38,210 bases of DNA. Source: a virus. The translations under genes and the position numbers were made by a program. The stretch covers positions 1 through 38,210 of the IMG/VR virus record IMGVR_UViG_3300017739_000030; one strand, given 5' to 3'. Every line of letters starts with the position of its first letter. Position 1 is the stretch's first letter. Of the stretch, positions 6,606 through 15,850 are shown piece after piece. Below the pieces are notes generated by a model, which saw nothing but the letters and a program-made list of their open reading frames with translations, did no database searches and was not told the DNA's origin.

Positions 6606-6871
6606 TGTTTATTCTAACTCAAAAAGATACTGGCGGTGTTCACGCAACTAAAGATAAAAAGAATACTAAAACTGTTCAAGTCTTTGAGAATGAGGATGAC
6701 GCAGTAAGATTTTTAACATTGTTAGAAGCAAACACAGTTAAGAAGAAAGAACAATGGGAAGTGATGGAAGTAGATACAGATATCATTGCTATGAATTGTG
6801 ACAATTATGGATATAATTATGCTATAATAAAACCAGACGAACTTATCATTCCAACTTTAGATACTAAATGA
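6605..6871 (+). CDS. Conserved phage hypothetical protein between 47 and 46, 88 aa
   Basis: A small soluble protein with an alpha/beta look: MFILTQKDTGGVHATKDKKN, a helix with VFENEDDAVRFLTLLEAN, then a strand WEVMEVDTDIIAMNCDNYGYNYAIIKPDELII. This strand-helix-strand shape (a protein reporting on a value, with a VFENEDDAVRF helix) resembles small ferredoxin-like folds, but I cannot name a family with confidence. It is squeezed between genes 47 and 46, overlapping both. T4-like cyanophages often carry a small ORF at this place. Possible accessory subunit of the 46/47 complex, by position only. Confidence 0.7.
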   Translation: MFILTQKDTGGVHATKDKKNTKTVQVFENEDDAVRFLTLLEANTVKKKEQWEVMEVDTDIIAMNCDNYGYNYAIIKPDELIIPTLDTK

Positions 6872-8589
6872 TTGTTTTTGAGAATATTAAGTGGAAGAAT
6901 TTTCTTTCCACAGGTGATCACTGGACTGAAATTAATTTTACTGAAAGTCCGTCTACTTTAATTATCGGTCAGAACGGTGCAGGTAAGTCTACAGTATTAG
7001 ACGCACTTTGTTTTTCTTTGTTTAACAAACCATTTCGTAGAGTAAAGAGAGGGCAACTGGTAAATAGTATCAATGAAAAAGGTCTTAAAGTAGAATTAGA
7101 ATTTTCTATTGGTAAAGATGAGTATAGAGTTTTTCGTGGAGCTAAACCTAATGTATTTGAAGTTTATCACAATAACAAACTTGTTGATCAAGATGCTGCG
7201 AATAGAGACATGCAGAAGTATCTCGAACAAACAGTTCTCAAACTCAACTTCAAATCATTTACACAAGTCGTCATCTTGGGTTCATCCACATTTGTCCCCT
7301 TCATGCAACTCACAGCACCTCACCGCAGAGAAGTTATCGAAGATTTACTCGACATCAATATCTTCTCAAACATGAATTCCTTGTTAAAGGATAGAGTGAG
7401 ATCAGCAAATAGTCAGAATAAAGATTGCACTCACATGCTTAGATTAGCAAAAGAGAAAGTTGAATCACAACAGAAGTTAATAAACTCTTTAACAGAAGTT
7501 AATCAGACAAGGCAAGATGAGAAACAGAATAAGATAAAGAATAATGATATGACTATTAAGGGATTGGAAAAGGAAAGAGATACTAACAAAACTAAATTAG
7601 AAGATTTGAAAAAAGAGTTAGATGGTGTTGATGATCAAAGATCATACATTTCTGATCTTAATAGTGAGAAAGCAGAAATTAATGCTGACTTAAAATTAGC
7701 AAAGAAAGAAATTAAATTTTTAGAAAGTCATGATACCTGTCCTACTTGTACTCAAGAAATAGATAAAGATTTTAAGTTTGATAAAGTTACTAATTTGCAA
7801 ACCGAAGGTGTCAAACTTACAAAAACATTAAAGAAAATTAAATTAGATATTGAAGATCTAATGCAAGATGTTAAACATGCTGATGATCTTTCCATGCAAT
7901 GTCATGCAGTTAGAACTGATATCCATAATGGTGACAGAGATATTGTTCGTCTTTCAATGGAGAATTTAGAAATTAATAAAGAATTAATTGATCTACAAAC
8001 TAATACTCCTAACATAGAAAAAGAGACTAGCACTCTAGTTGCCTTTAATAAAGAACTGTCTGTCACTGAAAAAAGTTGTAGTAAGATCAGTGAAACGATT
8101 GATGAATATTTTATCGTGTCTAATTTATTAAAAGACTCAGGTATCAAAAGTCAAATTATAAAGAAATATGTTCCAGTCTTCAACAATCTTATTAATAAAT
8201 ATCTGCACAGTATGGACTTCTTCGTTAATTTTACTCTTGACGAAAACTTTAATGAAGTAATCAAAAGTCGCTTTAGAGATGAGTTTACTTATTCTTCTTT
8301 CTCAGAAGGTGAGAAACAAAAAATTGATTTAGCACTATTGTTTACTTGGAGAGAAATTGCTAGAATGAAGAATAGTATAGCAACTAATCTTCTTATTCTT
8401 GATGAAGTATTTGACAGTTCACTTGATGCCGATGGAACTGCTGAACTCTTTAAGATTCTAAAAAGTTTTGGTAACGATTCAAATGTTTTCGTTATCAGTC
8501 ACAAGGGTGAAATTCTCGTAGATAAGTTTCTACGAACTATTAAATTTGAAAAAATTAATGACTTTAGTAAAATGTCAGAAGACTCTTAG
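6868..8589 (+). CDS. 46: gp46, SbcC/Rad50-type recombination ATPase
   Basis: gp46 is the SMC-like ATPase partner of gp47. At 573 aa (T4: 560) it has Walker [10 protein letters not shown] (34-42), two coiled-coil arms (about 170-285 and 300-425, rich in Lys/Glu), the zinc hook CPTC (291-294) at the apex, the ABC signature SFSEGEKQK (about 477-485), Walker [10 protein letters not shown] (about 507-515) and the H-loop VISHKGE near the C-terminus. The final 32 nt overlap the start of gcvP in another frame. All catalytic elements are intact. Confidence 0.95.
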   Translation: MIVFENIKWKNFLSTGDHWTEINFTESPSTLIIGQNGAGKSTVLDALCFSLFNKPFRRVKRGQLVNSINEKGLKVELEFSIGKDEYRVFRGAKPNVFEVYHNNKLVDQDAANRDMQKYLEQTVLKLNFKSFTQVVILGSSTFVPFMQLTAPHRREVIEDLLDINIFSNMNSLLKDRVRSANSQNKDCTHMLRLAKEKVESQQKLINSLTEVNQTRQDEKQNKIKNNDMTIKGLEKERDTNKTKLEDLKKELDGVDDQRSYISDLNSEKAEINADLKLAKKEIKFLESHDTCPTCTQEIDKDFKFDKVTNLQTEGVKLTKTLKKIKLDIEDLMQDVKHADDLSMQCHAVRTDIHNGDRDIVRLSMENLEINKELIDLQTNTPNIEKETSTLVAFNKELSVTEKSCSKISETIDEYFIVSNLLKDSGIKSQIIKKYVPVFNNLINKYLHSMDFFVNFTLDENFNEVIKSRFRDEFTYSSFSEGEKQKIDLALLFTWREIARMKNSIATNLLILDEVFDSSLDADGTAELFKILKSFGNDSNVFVISHKGEILVDKFLRTIKFEKINDFSKMSEDS

Positions 8590-11299
8590 TGAGTTTGTCA
8601 GAAGACACATAGGTCCTTCAAAGGAACAACAAACTCAGATGCTAGAGGATTTAGGTCTGTCTAGTATAGATGAATTAGTAAGAGAGATAGTTCCAGATTC
8701 TATACTACTTCGTGGTGACACTAAATTACCAGAGGGATGTAGTGAGTCAGAAGCACTAGCAGAACTTAAAGACATTGCAAGTCATAATAAAGTTAAACGA
8801 AGTTTAATTGGTCAAGGATATTATGGTACAATAGTTCCACCTGTTATTCAAAGGAACGTATTAGAAAATCCTGCATGGTATACATCTTACACACCATATC
8901 AGGCAGAGATATCACAGGGTAGATTAGAAGCACTATTTAATTTTCAAACTTTAATTACAGAACTAACTGGTCTACCAATAGCAAATGCTTCCCTGTTAGA
9001 TGAAGGAACTGCAGCAGCAGAGGCAATGATACTAGCATATAACTCATCTAAGAAAAATGTGTTTCTTGTAGATAGTAAAGTATTTCCTCAAACATTAAAG
9101 GTATTACAGACCAGAGCGAGACCATTAGGTATTACAATACGTCCACTAGATACAGAAACTGTAGATCTACAGGATGTAGGTGAGGCATTTGGTATGTTAA
9201 TTCAACTACCAAATAATCATGGTAATATAAAACATCCAGATGGATTACTAAGATGTGCAGAAGTTTATAATGTTACTAAGATTGTAGTAGTAGATCCTCT
9301 ATGTCAGGTATTGATGCAACCTGTAGGAGAGATGGGATTTGATATCGCAGTCGGCAGTATGCAACGATTTGGAGTTCCTATGGGATATGGAGGACCTCAT
9401 GCAGCATTCTTTGCAACCACTGAGAAATATAAACGTAAGATTCCTGGACGTATTGTTGGGCAGTCGGTAGATAGTGAAGGAAATCAAGCATTAAGATTAG
9501 CGTTACAAACAAGGGAACAACATATAAGAAGAGACAAAGCAACATCCAATATATGCACTGCTCAAGCACTCCTCGCAAATATGGCAGGTTTTTACGCTGC
9601 TTATCACGGTGCGGAAGGTCTGAAAAGAATAGCAACCAGAGTATTACGATATAGGCAAACGCTACAAAAAGCATTGAAGTGGTGCGGATATGAGGTTGAT
9701 GAATCTGAAGGGTTTGATACCGTCAGATGGAGAAGTTCCTTTATGATAGAAGATTTTAATGTGAGACATGAGGATGGTTGGAATATTGTTTCTTTAGATG
9801 AGTGTACAACATTAATTGAATTACATCAAATAATAGACACTCAAGTAGAGTTTCCTCATAGAGAGAATACAGTAAACCATGTCCTAGATTCAGTAGGAGA
9901 ATACAAATGGATGAGTATTCCTTATAGAAAAGAATCTTGGTTGACTCAAGAAGTATTTAATATCTATCATAGTGAAACTGATATGATGAGATACATCTAT
10001 TCATTATCATCTAAGGATTATTCATTAGTAAATGGAATGATGCCACTTGGCAGTTGCACTATGAAACTCAATGCAGCAGCAGAACTGATGCCTGTATCAT
10101 GGGAACAGTTTAATAATATACATCCATTTGTTCCACCAGGACAAGCACTTGGTTATGAACAAATCATGTGTGATTTACAAGATTGGTTATGTGATATCAC
10201 AGGGTTTGATGCAATCTCATTACAACCTAACTCAGGTGCACAAGGTGAGTATGCAGGTCTACTTGCAATTAAATCGTATCATGAAGCGAATGGAGATTTT
10301 AAACGTAAGAAGATCTTAGTGCCTAAGAGTGCACATGGAACTAATCCTGCAACCTGTATCATGGCAGGTATGGAAGTTGTTACTGTAGATTGTGATAGTG
10401 ATGGTAACGTAGATATACATGACTTAAGAATAAAAGCATGTTTAGATACAGATGAATTAGCAGGTTGTATGATTACATATCCTTCTACTCATGGTGTATT
10501 TGAAACAACTATCAAAGAGATATGTGAGATCGTACATGAGTTTGGTGGTCAAGTGTATCTTGATGGTGCAAATTTAAATGCACAGGTAGGTCTTTGTAAA
10601 CCAGGTCAGTATGGTGCAGACGTATGTCATCTAAACTTACATAAAACATTCTGTATTCCACATGGAGGTGGAGGACCAGGCGTAGGTCCTATTGGTGTAG
10701 CAGCACATTTAACACCTTTTGTTAATCAAAGAGTATCTGCAGCAACTCAAGGAAGTGCTAGTATTCTTCCTATCACATGGATGTATATTAGAATGATGGG
10801 TGCTGATGGTCTTAGAGAGGCAACAGAAATAGCATTGTTAAATGCAAACTGGTTAGCAAAGAAGATAGAACCATATTTTGATGTATTATATAAAGCAAAG
10901 AATGGTAGAGTGGCACATGAATGTATCTTTGATTGTCGTAACTTACCAGTAACTGCTGAGGATATTGCTAAAAGACTTATGGATTATGGATTTCATGCAC
11001 CTACATTGTCTTGGCCAGTGTTAGGAACTATGATGGTAGAACCAACTGAATCAGAATCTCTTAAAGAGTTAGAAAGATTTGGTGAAGCAATGTCAATGAT
11101 ACGAGAAGAGATTGATGAATGCCCTGAGATAGTTAAGAATGCACCGTATACACAGTCAGAAATATGTGGTGCATGGACTTATCCATTCACCAGAGAACAA
11201 GCAGTCTTCCCTAATAAACCAAAAAATAAGTTTTGGCCAGCAGTTAATCGTATAGATAATGTACATGGAGATAGAAATTTGGTATGTGCCTGCTCGTAG
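8558..11299 (+). CDS. gcvP: Glycine dehydrogenase (decarboxylating), P-protein of the glycine cleavage system
   Basis: GcvP decarboxylates glycine with PLP and passes the aminomethyl group to lipoyl-GcvH, feeding one-carbon units to tetrahydrofolate. I chose the ATG at 8558 (913 aa); an in-frame TTG at 8546 would add 4 residues. Both overlap gene 46. The family core is intact: VRRHIGPS at the N-terminus, [97 protein letters not shown] and the PLP-lysine motif [19 protein letters not shown] (K about 696). Usual length is about 950-980, so it is slightly short, mainly in the middle linker. No gcvT, gcvH or lpd is nearby, so it must use host partners. Composition matches the phage neighbours. 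Confidence 0.95.
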   Translation: MTLVKCQKTLSEFVRRHIGPSKEQQTQMLEDLGLSSIDELVREIVPDSILLRGDTKLPEGCSESEALAELKDIASHNKVKRSLIGQGYYGTIVPPVIQRNVLENPAWYTSYTPYQAEISQGRLEALFNFQTLITELTGLPIANASLLDEGTAAAEAMILAYNSSKKNVFLVDSKVFPQTLKVLQTRARPLGITIRPLDTETVDLQDVGEAFGMLIQLPNNHGNIKHPDGLLRCAEVYNVTKIVVVDPLCQVLMQPVGEMGFDIAVGSMQRFGVPMGYGGPHAAFFATTEKYKRKIPGRIVGQSVDSEGNQALRLALQTREQHIRRDKATSNICTAQALLANMAGFYAAYHGAEGLKRIATRVLRYRQTLQKALKWCGYEVDESEGFDTVRWRSSFMIEDFNVRHEDGWNIVSLDECTTLIELHQIIDTQVEFPHRENTVNHVLDSVGEYKWMSIPYRKESWLTQEVFNIYHSETDMMRYIYSLSSKDYSLVNGMMPLGSCTMKLNAAAELMPVSWEQFNNIHPFVPPGQALGYEQIMCDLQDWLCDITGFDAISLQPNSGAQGEYAGLLAIKSYHEANGDFKRKKILVPKSAHGTNPATCIMAGMEVVTVDCDSDGNVDIHDLRIKACLDTDELAGCMITYPSTHGVFETTIKEICEIVHEFGGQVYLDGANLNAQVGLCKPGQYGADVCHLNLHKTFCIPHGGGGPGVGPIGVAAHLTPFVNQRVSAATQGSASILPITWMYIRMMGADGLREATEIALLNANWLAKKIEPYFDVLYKAKNGRVAHECIFDCRNLPVTAEDIAKRLMDYGFHAPTLSWPVLGTMMVEPTESESLKELERFGEAMSMIREEIDECPEIVKNAPYTQSEICGAWTYPFTREQAVFPNKPKNKFWPAVNRIDNVHGDRNLVCACS

Positions 11300-11323
11300 A
11301 CAGTTGAAAAAGTGTCCACTGGG

Positions 11324-11362
11324 TTGACCAATGGTCGTGTGAACCGCTATAATAATAGTATA
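11324..11362 (+). promoter_or_regulatory. Sigma70-type early promoter with dyad element
   Basis: TTGACC (11324-11329), an 18-bp spacer and a perfect TATAAT (11348-11353). The -35 overlaps a small inverted repeat GACC-AAT-GGTC (11326-11336). The -10 is the left part of a 15-mer TATAATAATAGTATA (11348-11362), a variant of the TATAC-N5-GTATA dyad also seen at 13762 and 33078. The leader then reads AACAAACAAACACG before the ATG at 11377, similar to the leader of the cobS-like gene. Confidence 0.8.
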
Positions 11363-11376
11363 AACAAACAAACACG

Positions 11377-13581
11377 ATGATAAATCAAGAAGTCAAAGGC
11401 ACCCTCGCTAAACTACTAGCAACTGAGAACCTAACTGTAGAGCACCGTAAAGTTTCTACTGCTTGTTTCGATGTTGACAAGCGTCTCTTGATCCTCCCAA
11501 TCTGGAAGACTGCTTCTAACACTGTATATGACCTTCTAGTAGGGCATGAAGTAGGACACGCTCTCTACACCCCTAATGATCCCTTTGGAGACGCTCCTCA
11601 AGCATTTGTAAACGTTATAGAAGATGCTCGTATTGAAAGGATGATGAAGGAGACATATCCTGGTCTTCGTAAGTCTTTCTTTGATGGTTATGCAGAACTC
11701 TGGAATGATGATTTCTTTGGTGTAAAGCATGAAGAACTAGAGACTCTTCCTTTGATCGATCGTATCAATCTATATTTCAAAGGCAATCGTTCAATGCCTT
11801 TCCAAGAGGACGAACAGCATTGGGTAGATAGAGTTTCTACCACTAAGACATTCCAAGATGTAGTTGACCTTGCTAACGAAATGTATGGTCATGCTAAAAA
11901 GATTGAAGATGCAAAACCAAAATTTGATGAAATGGAAGATCTTTTAGATCAACTAGAAGATGCTATGTATGAAGAGGATGGAGAAGGTAAAGAAGGCGAA
12001 GAGATTGAGAGAGAAATAGATATGAAGAATCAAGATAGTAATGGTGAAACTAAACCAACTCCATCTTCTGATTCATCTGATACTAACTCTTCAGAGGATA
12101 CACAACCATTAGATACAACTAGACCAAATGGTATTGGTGGTAATCAAATGACTTCTAGTCATGATGAGACTAAGAGTATTACAGAGGAAGCATTAGCAGA
12201 ATCTATCGAAACTCTTGTTGATGAAGATGCAAGAGAGTGGGTTTATCTAACTCTTCCAGAAGTTAATCTTAACAAGATCATTGTTCCTCATGACAAAATT
12301 CAAGAAGATCTTAGATATTTCTTCTACGGTCAAGCATTCTCAGATAAAGAAGCACTAGATCATTACATGTCGAATCTAGATTATGCTGCTGATCACTATG
12401 AGAAATACAAGAAAGGTGCACAGAAGTCTGTCAACTATCTTCTAAAACAATTTGAAATGAGAAAGTCTGCTGATGAGTACAAGAGAGCAGCAATATCTAA
12501 AACTGGTGTTATCAACACTAACACTCTTTACAAATACAAACTAACTGATGACATTTTCAAGAAAGTCACAATAGTTCCTGAGGGTAAGAATCATGGTCTA
12601 GTAATGTATCTTGACTGGTCTGGTTCTATGAATCATGTTCTCTTAGATACGATCAAACAAGTATTCAACTTAGTATGGTTTTGTCGTAAAGCACAAATCC
12701 CATTCCGTGTATATGCTTTCCAGAGTGGATACAGTTATGGTGGATACGGAGAGAGTAAGATGCATGAGGGTGTAACTCCAAAAGCAAACTCTCTTGCCTT
12801 TGATAATTCTTTCAAACTCTTTGAGTTCTTCTCATCACGTCAAAACAAAAGATCACTTGAGGAGTCTATGAAGTTACTCTATACTCAAGCATTTGCAATG
12901 AATGGTTATCGTCTAAGATACTGTCAAGAGTATGGACTAGGTGGCACTCCTCTAGCAGAAGCAATGATGTGCACTCGTAAAATTGTTGCTGAACTAAAAA
13001 GAGTTGAAGGTGTTACTAAAGTAAACGTTGTATCTCTAACTGATGGAGAGTCAAATCCTATGAGTTACATGAGAGAGTATTCAGAGGATGATGGTTATTA
13101 CTATAGGGATGATGAGTTCCGTATCTCAAGTGTTCAACATTCACATGGAAAAGTATTCTTCCTTCGTGACCCTGAGACTGGATACACTCGTAAACTCAAC
13201 AGTAGTCCTTATGAAACTACTCAAACTCTGGTTAGTTACATGAGAGAGATTACTGATTACAACTGGGTTGGTATTCGTATCTGCAGTAAAGGAGAACTAA
13301 TGAGACTCGTTCGTTCAATAACCTTTGAGCAAGATTTCGCTGACCAAATTGACAAAGAGTGGAAGAAAAACAAATTTGCTATCATCAAAAAGAAAGCAGG
13401 TTTTACTGAGTCTTTCTACATCCCTGATAGGGGAACTGGTTATGGAACTGAAGACCTTGAAGTTAAAACTAAAGGCGAAGTTGCAACCAAAGCAGAACTA
13501 CAACGTGCATTCAAAAAGCACATGGGTTCTAAAATGACCAACAAAACAATCCTTAATGCCTTTATCGAGCAAATAGCATGA
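11377..13581 (+). CDS. Zincin-like plus vWA domain protein (CobT-like partner of the CobS-like ATPase), 734 aa
   Basis: The protein has two recognisable parts. The N-terminal ~180 residues carry HEVGH (57-61) in LLVGHEVGHALYTPNDPF, followed by NVIEDARIERMM, an HExxH plus downstream E/D arrangement like a zinc peptidase. An acidic, Ser/Thr-rich linker (about 180-285) follows. The C-terminal half is a von Willebrand A domain with the MIDAS DWSGS (413-417) and TDGES (555-559). vWA proteins of this shape pair with MoxR/CobS-type AAA+ ATPases, and the partner gene is next. Annotation as cobaltochelatase CobT is possible, but the HExxH and the phage context fit a remodelling or protease-like pair equally well. 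It has its own promoter at 11324. Confidence 0.8.
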   Translation: MINQEVKGTLAKLLATENLTVEHRKVSTACFDVDKRLLILPIWKTASNTVYDLLVGHEVGHALYTPNDPFGDAPQAFVNVIEDARIERMMKETYPGLRKSFFDGYAELWNDDFFGVKHEELETLPLIDRINLYFKGNRSMPFQEDEQHWVDRVSTTKTFQDVVDLANEMYGHAKKIEDAKPKFDEMEDLLDQLEDAMYEEDGEGKEGEEIEREIDMKNQDSNGETKPTPSSDSSDTNSSEDTQPLDTTRPNGIGGNQMTSSHDETKSITEEALAESIETLVDEDAREWVYLTLPEVNLNKIIVPHDKIQEDLRYFFYGQAFSDKEALDHYMSNLDYAADHYEKYKKGAQKSVNYLLKQFEMRKSADEYKRAAISKTGVINTNTLYKYKLTDDIFKKVTIVPEGKNHGLVMYLDWSGSMNHVLLDTIKQVFNLVWFCRKAQIPFRVYAFQSGYSYGGYGESKMHEGVTPKANSLAFDNSFKLFEFFSSRQNKRSLEESMKLLYTQAFAMNGYRLRYCQEYGLGGTPLAEAMMCTRKIVAELKRVEGVTKVNVVSLTDGESNPMSYMREYSEDDGYYYRDDEFRISSVQHSHGKVFFLRDPETGYTRKLNSSPYETTQTLVSYMREITDYNWVGIRICSKGELMRLVRSITFEQDFADQIDKEWKKNKFAIIKKKAGFTESFYIPDRGTGYGTEDLEVKTKGEVATKAELQRAFKKHMGSKMTNKTILNAFIEQIA

Positions 13582-13721
13582 AATGTAAAGTCCAACTATT
13601 CACTGCAGGTACAATCTTCTACGAGGTTGTACAATGCAGAGACTACGATCACGCTAAAAAGATAGCGGAATCACGCAATCCTGATTGCCAAGTGATGAGT
13701 GTGACAGCAGTGTTCGATTAA
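13578..13721 (+). CDS. Small conserved phage protein, 47 aa
   Basis: ATGA overlap with the stop of the vWA gene. The product begins MKCKVQLFTAGTIFYEVVQC and ends MSVTAVFD, with a strand-helix-strand shape: a beta strand, EVVQCRDYDHAKKIAESRNP (a helix with basic and aromatic residues), then a strand. It resembles small cyanomyovirus proteins found between the vWA and cobS-like genes. Soluble, no catalytic motif. It ends 18 nt before the -35 of the cobS-like promoter. Confidence 0.75.
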   Translation: MKCKVQLFTAGTIFYEVVQCRDYDHAKKIAESRNPDCQVMSVTAVFD

Positions 13722-13738
13722 CAAACTGTCCACTCCCC

Positions 13739-13776
13739 TTACACATAGCAGATATAACTGCTATACTTAATGTATA
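13739..13776 (+). promoter_or_regulatory. Early promoter with operator-like dyads upstream of the cobS-like gene
   Basis: TTACAC (13739-13744), a 17-bp spacer and TATACT (13762-13767). The spacer holds a perfect inverted repeat TAGCAG-ATATAA-CTGCTA (13746-13763). The -10 is the left arm of a second dyad TATACTTAATGTATA (13762-13776). The -35 is weak, so an activator or an extended recognition is likely. The leader reads ACAAACAAACAAGACCC, echoing the leader at 11363. It fixes the gene start at 13793 rather than the upstream in-frame codons. Confidence 0.65.
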
Positions 13777-13792
13777 CAAACAAACAAGACCC

Positions 13793-14860
13793 ATGCCTTT
13801 TGAACCTAATCCTGTGACAACCGAACAACTCGTTCAACACTTAACTGATAATGTTGGTGTTGAGGTAGGATGTTCTGACATTCGTAATTCAGCAGAGTCA
13901 CTAAGCGTATCTTATGCTACTGCTTGTAAGAGGTTAAAGTCTTATAAATCAGGTATAGGCAAATGGAATCTTACCACTCAGCAGATTGAAGAGTGCTTTA
14001 AGAAACCATCTGCAAAACCTGCAAAAGAAGTTTCATACATCCCAGATAAAGATGGCACCTATGTCCCTTTTGGTAATTTCACGTCTGTTCGTAAAGTTAT
14101 CTCATCCGATAAATTCTACCCTGTATTTATTACAGGTCTTTCTGGAAACGGTAAGACTCTATCGGTTGAGCAAGCGTGTGCAGCAACTAATAGGGAGTTA
14201 ATTCGTGTCAACATCACCATCGAGACAGACGAAGATGATCTTATTGGTGGCTTTCGTCTTGTTAATGGCGACACTGTTTGGCACAACGGCCCTGTGGTCG
14301 AAGCTTTGGAGAGGGGAGCTATACTACTTCTAGATGAGATCGATCTAGCATCAAACAAGATCTTATGTCTACAATCTATCCTAGAAGGTAAAGGTGTATT
14401 CCTCAAAAAGATTGGACGTTATGTAAAACCTGCTAACGGATTCAACGTTATTGCAACTGCAAATACTAAAGGTAAGGGTTCTGATGATGGACGTTTCGTA
14501 GGAACTAATGTTCTTAATGAAGCATTCCTAGAAAGATTCCCAATCACCTTTGAGCAAGAGTACCCATCTGCTGCTATCGAAAGCAAGATTCTATTGAATC
14601 AAGGATGTGATGCAGAGTTCACTGAAATGCTTATCAAGTGGGCAGGTGTTATCCGTAAGACATTCTTTGACGGTGGTGTTGATGAAGTTATTACAACTCG
14701 TCGTTTGGTTCACATTGTTCAAGCGTATTCAATCTTTGGAGACAAGTTGACTGCAATCACTAATTGTGTCAACCGTTTCGATGATGATACTAAGCAATCA
14801 TTCCTTGATCTCTATACAAAGGTTGACGCACAAGAAGAACTAGAGTATACTGAGGGTTGA
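13793..14860 (+). CDS. cobS: CobS-like AAA+ ATPase (MoxR/CobS family), 355 aa
   Basis: Residues 1-80 form a helical DNA- or partner-binding-like domain. The AAA+ core has Walker A GLSGNGKT (115-122), DDLIGGF (147-153), Walker B LLLDEIDLA (177-185), sensor I ATANTKG near 225 and the arginine region FLERFPITF. CobS is the ATPase of aerobic cobaltochelatase in cobalamin synthesis and is a classic cyanomyovirus gene. In phages it is encoded next to a vWA protein, so it may instead power a CobT/vWA remodelling complex. I chose the ATG at 13793 because earlier in-frame starts lie inside the promoter and the 13578 gene. It is followed by a promoter within its 3' end. Confidence 0.85.
   Translation: MPFEPNPVTTEQLVQHLTDNVGVEVGCSDIRNSAESLSVSYATACKRLKSYKSGIGKWNLTTQQIEECFKKPSAKPAKEVSYIPDKDGTYVPFGNFTSVRKVISSDKFYPVFITGLSGNGKTLSVEQACAATNRELIRVNITIETDEDDLIGGFRLVNGDTVWHNGPVVEALERGAILLLDEIDLASNKILCLQSILEGKGVFLKKIGRYVKPANGFNVIATANTKGKGSDDGRFVGTNVLNEAFLERFPITFEQEYPSAAIESKILLNQGCDAEFTEMLIKWAGVIRKTFFDGGVDEVITTRRLVHIVQAYSIFGDKLTAITNCVNRFDDDTKQSFLDLYTKVDAQEELEYTEG
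14823..14851 (+). promoter_or_regulatory. Sigma70-type promoter inside the 3' end of the cobS-like gene, driving DUF3310-45-44
   Basis: TTGACG (14823-14828), a 17-bp spacer and TATACT (14846-14851), giving transcription start near 14858 and translation of the DUF3310 gene from 14880. A hairpin GAGGGT (14852-14857) with ACCCTC (14866-14871) overlaps the presumed start and could act as a weak attenuator or protect the 5' end. Placement before the replisome genes makes functional sense. Confidence 0.7.
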
Positions 14861-14879
14861 GACATACCCTCTCTATATT

Positions 14880-15194
14880 ATGAGAAAGTACAGCGAGGAT
14901 GAAATCCTCAAAGAAATCTCCGATTATATCGGAAACACATATACAGGTCATTATTCTGTCGGTAACGTTCAGACTCTTGACCTTATTGATTCTGTTGGAG
15001 ACGCTGAAGCATTCTGTAGAAGTAACGTTCTTAAGTATGCATCACGTTACGACAGAAAAGGGACAGCAAGAAAAGACATCATTAAGATCATTCATTATGG
15101 AATGTTGCTCCTTCACTTCAATGACAAGTCTGCTGCAGCAACAGCATCAGCAGCAAACAATCCTACATCATTTTCAGTTGACTACGACCGATGA
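14880..15194 (+). CDS. DUF3310-type protein, 104 aa
   Basis: The core IDSVGDAEAFCRSNVLKYASRYDRKG...KDIIKIIHYGMLLLHF matches the DUF3310 pattern seen in many phages (helical, with the conserved N-x-(L/I)KY-x-x-R-x-x-x-K-G block). Function is unproven; the family was named for a suspected nucleotide kinase-related role. The C-terminus is Ala-rich and low-complexity. The stop overlaps the gene 45 start. It is the first gene after the promoter at 14823 and lies with the clamp genes, typical for cyanomyoviruses. Confidence 0.8.
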   Translation: MRKYSEDEILKEISDYIGNTYTGHYSVGNVQTLDLIDSVGDAEAFCRSNVLKYASRYDRKGTARKDIIKIIHYGMLLLHFNDKSAAATASAANNPTSFSVDYDR

Positions 15195-15850
15195 CCGTTA
15201 TTTCACAACCAACACTAGAAGTCCTAAAAAACTTCTGTGCGATTAATAAATCTATTGTTATCAAACCAGGTAACACAATTTCAACTCTGAGTATTAATAA
15301 AAATATTCTTGCTATTGCAGAAGTTGAAGAACAGTTTGATTCACAGATTTCAATTTATGATTTGGGTGTATTCATTGGAGGTTTGAATACTTTAGATGCA
15401 CCTAAGATTGATACGACAAACGAGAATTTTGTAACTGTAAGTGATAGTTCTGGAATCTACAAGTCTAGATTTTTCTATGCTGACCCAGATATTATCACTC
15501 AACCACCAGAGCGTGAGATTACTCTTCCATCTGAGGATGTAAAGTTTCGTCTCCGTTCTGTTGATCTAGACAAACTACAAAGAGTTGCAAGCATTTATTC
15601 TCTTTCAGATCTTTGTCTGGTTGGAAGTAAAGGTGAAATGGGATTACAGTTAACCGATAAGAAGAATGAAACTTCCAATACTTTTTCTGTTAATGTTGGT
15701 AAGACTGATGATGAATTTTGTTTCTGTTTTAAAGTTGAAAATCTAAAACTTATTAAAGGAGATTATAATGTCACTGTAAGTAAGCAAAACGTTGCTCTCT
15801 TTGAAGGTGATATGATCAAATACTTTATCGCACTAGAACCTAATTCCTAA
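15191..15850 (+). CDS. 45: gp45, sliding clamp
   Basis: gp45 is the trimeric DNA polymerase clamp, and also the activator of late transcription through gp55 and gp33. At 219 aa (T4: 228) it has the paired beta-alpha-beta pattern of two PCNA-like halves: TLEVLKNFCAINKSIVIKPG, VEEQFDSQISIYDLGVFIGGLNTL, and FRLRSVDLDKLQRVASIYSLSDLCLVG in the second half. It overlaps both DUF3310 and gene 44, the conserved T4 order 45-44-(62). Confidence 0.92.
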   Translation: MTVISQPTLEVLKNFCAINKSIVIKPGNTISTLSINKNILAIAEVEEQFDSQISIYDLGVFIGGLNTLDAPKIDTTNENFVTVSDSSGIYKSRFFYADPDIITQPPEREITLPSEDVKFRLRSVDLDKLQRVASIYSLSDLCLVGSKGEMGLQLTDKKNETSNTFSVNVGKTDDEFCFCFKVENLKLIKGDYNVTVSKQNVALFEGDMIKYFIALEPNS

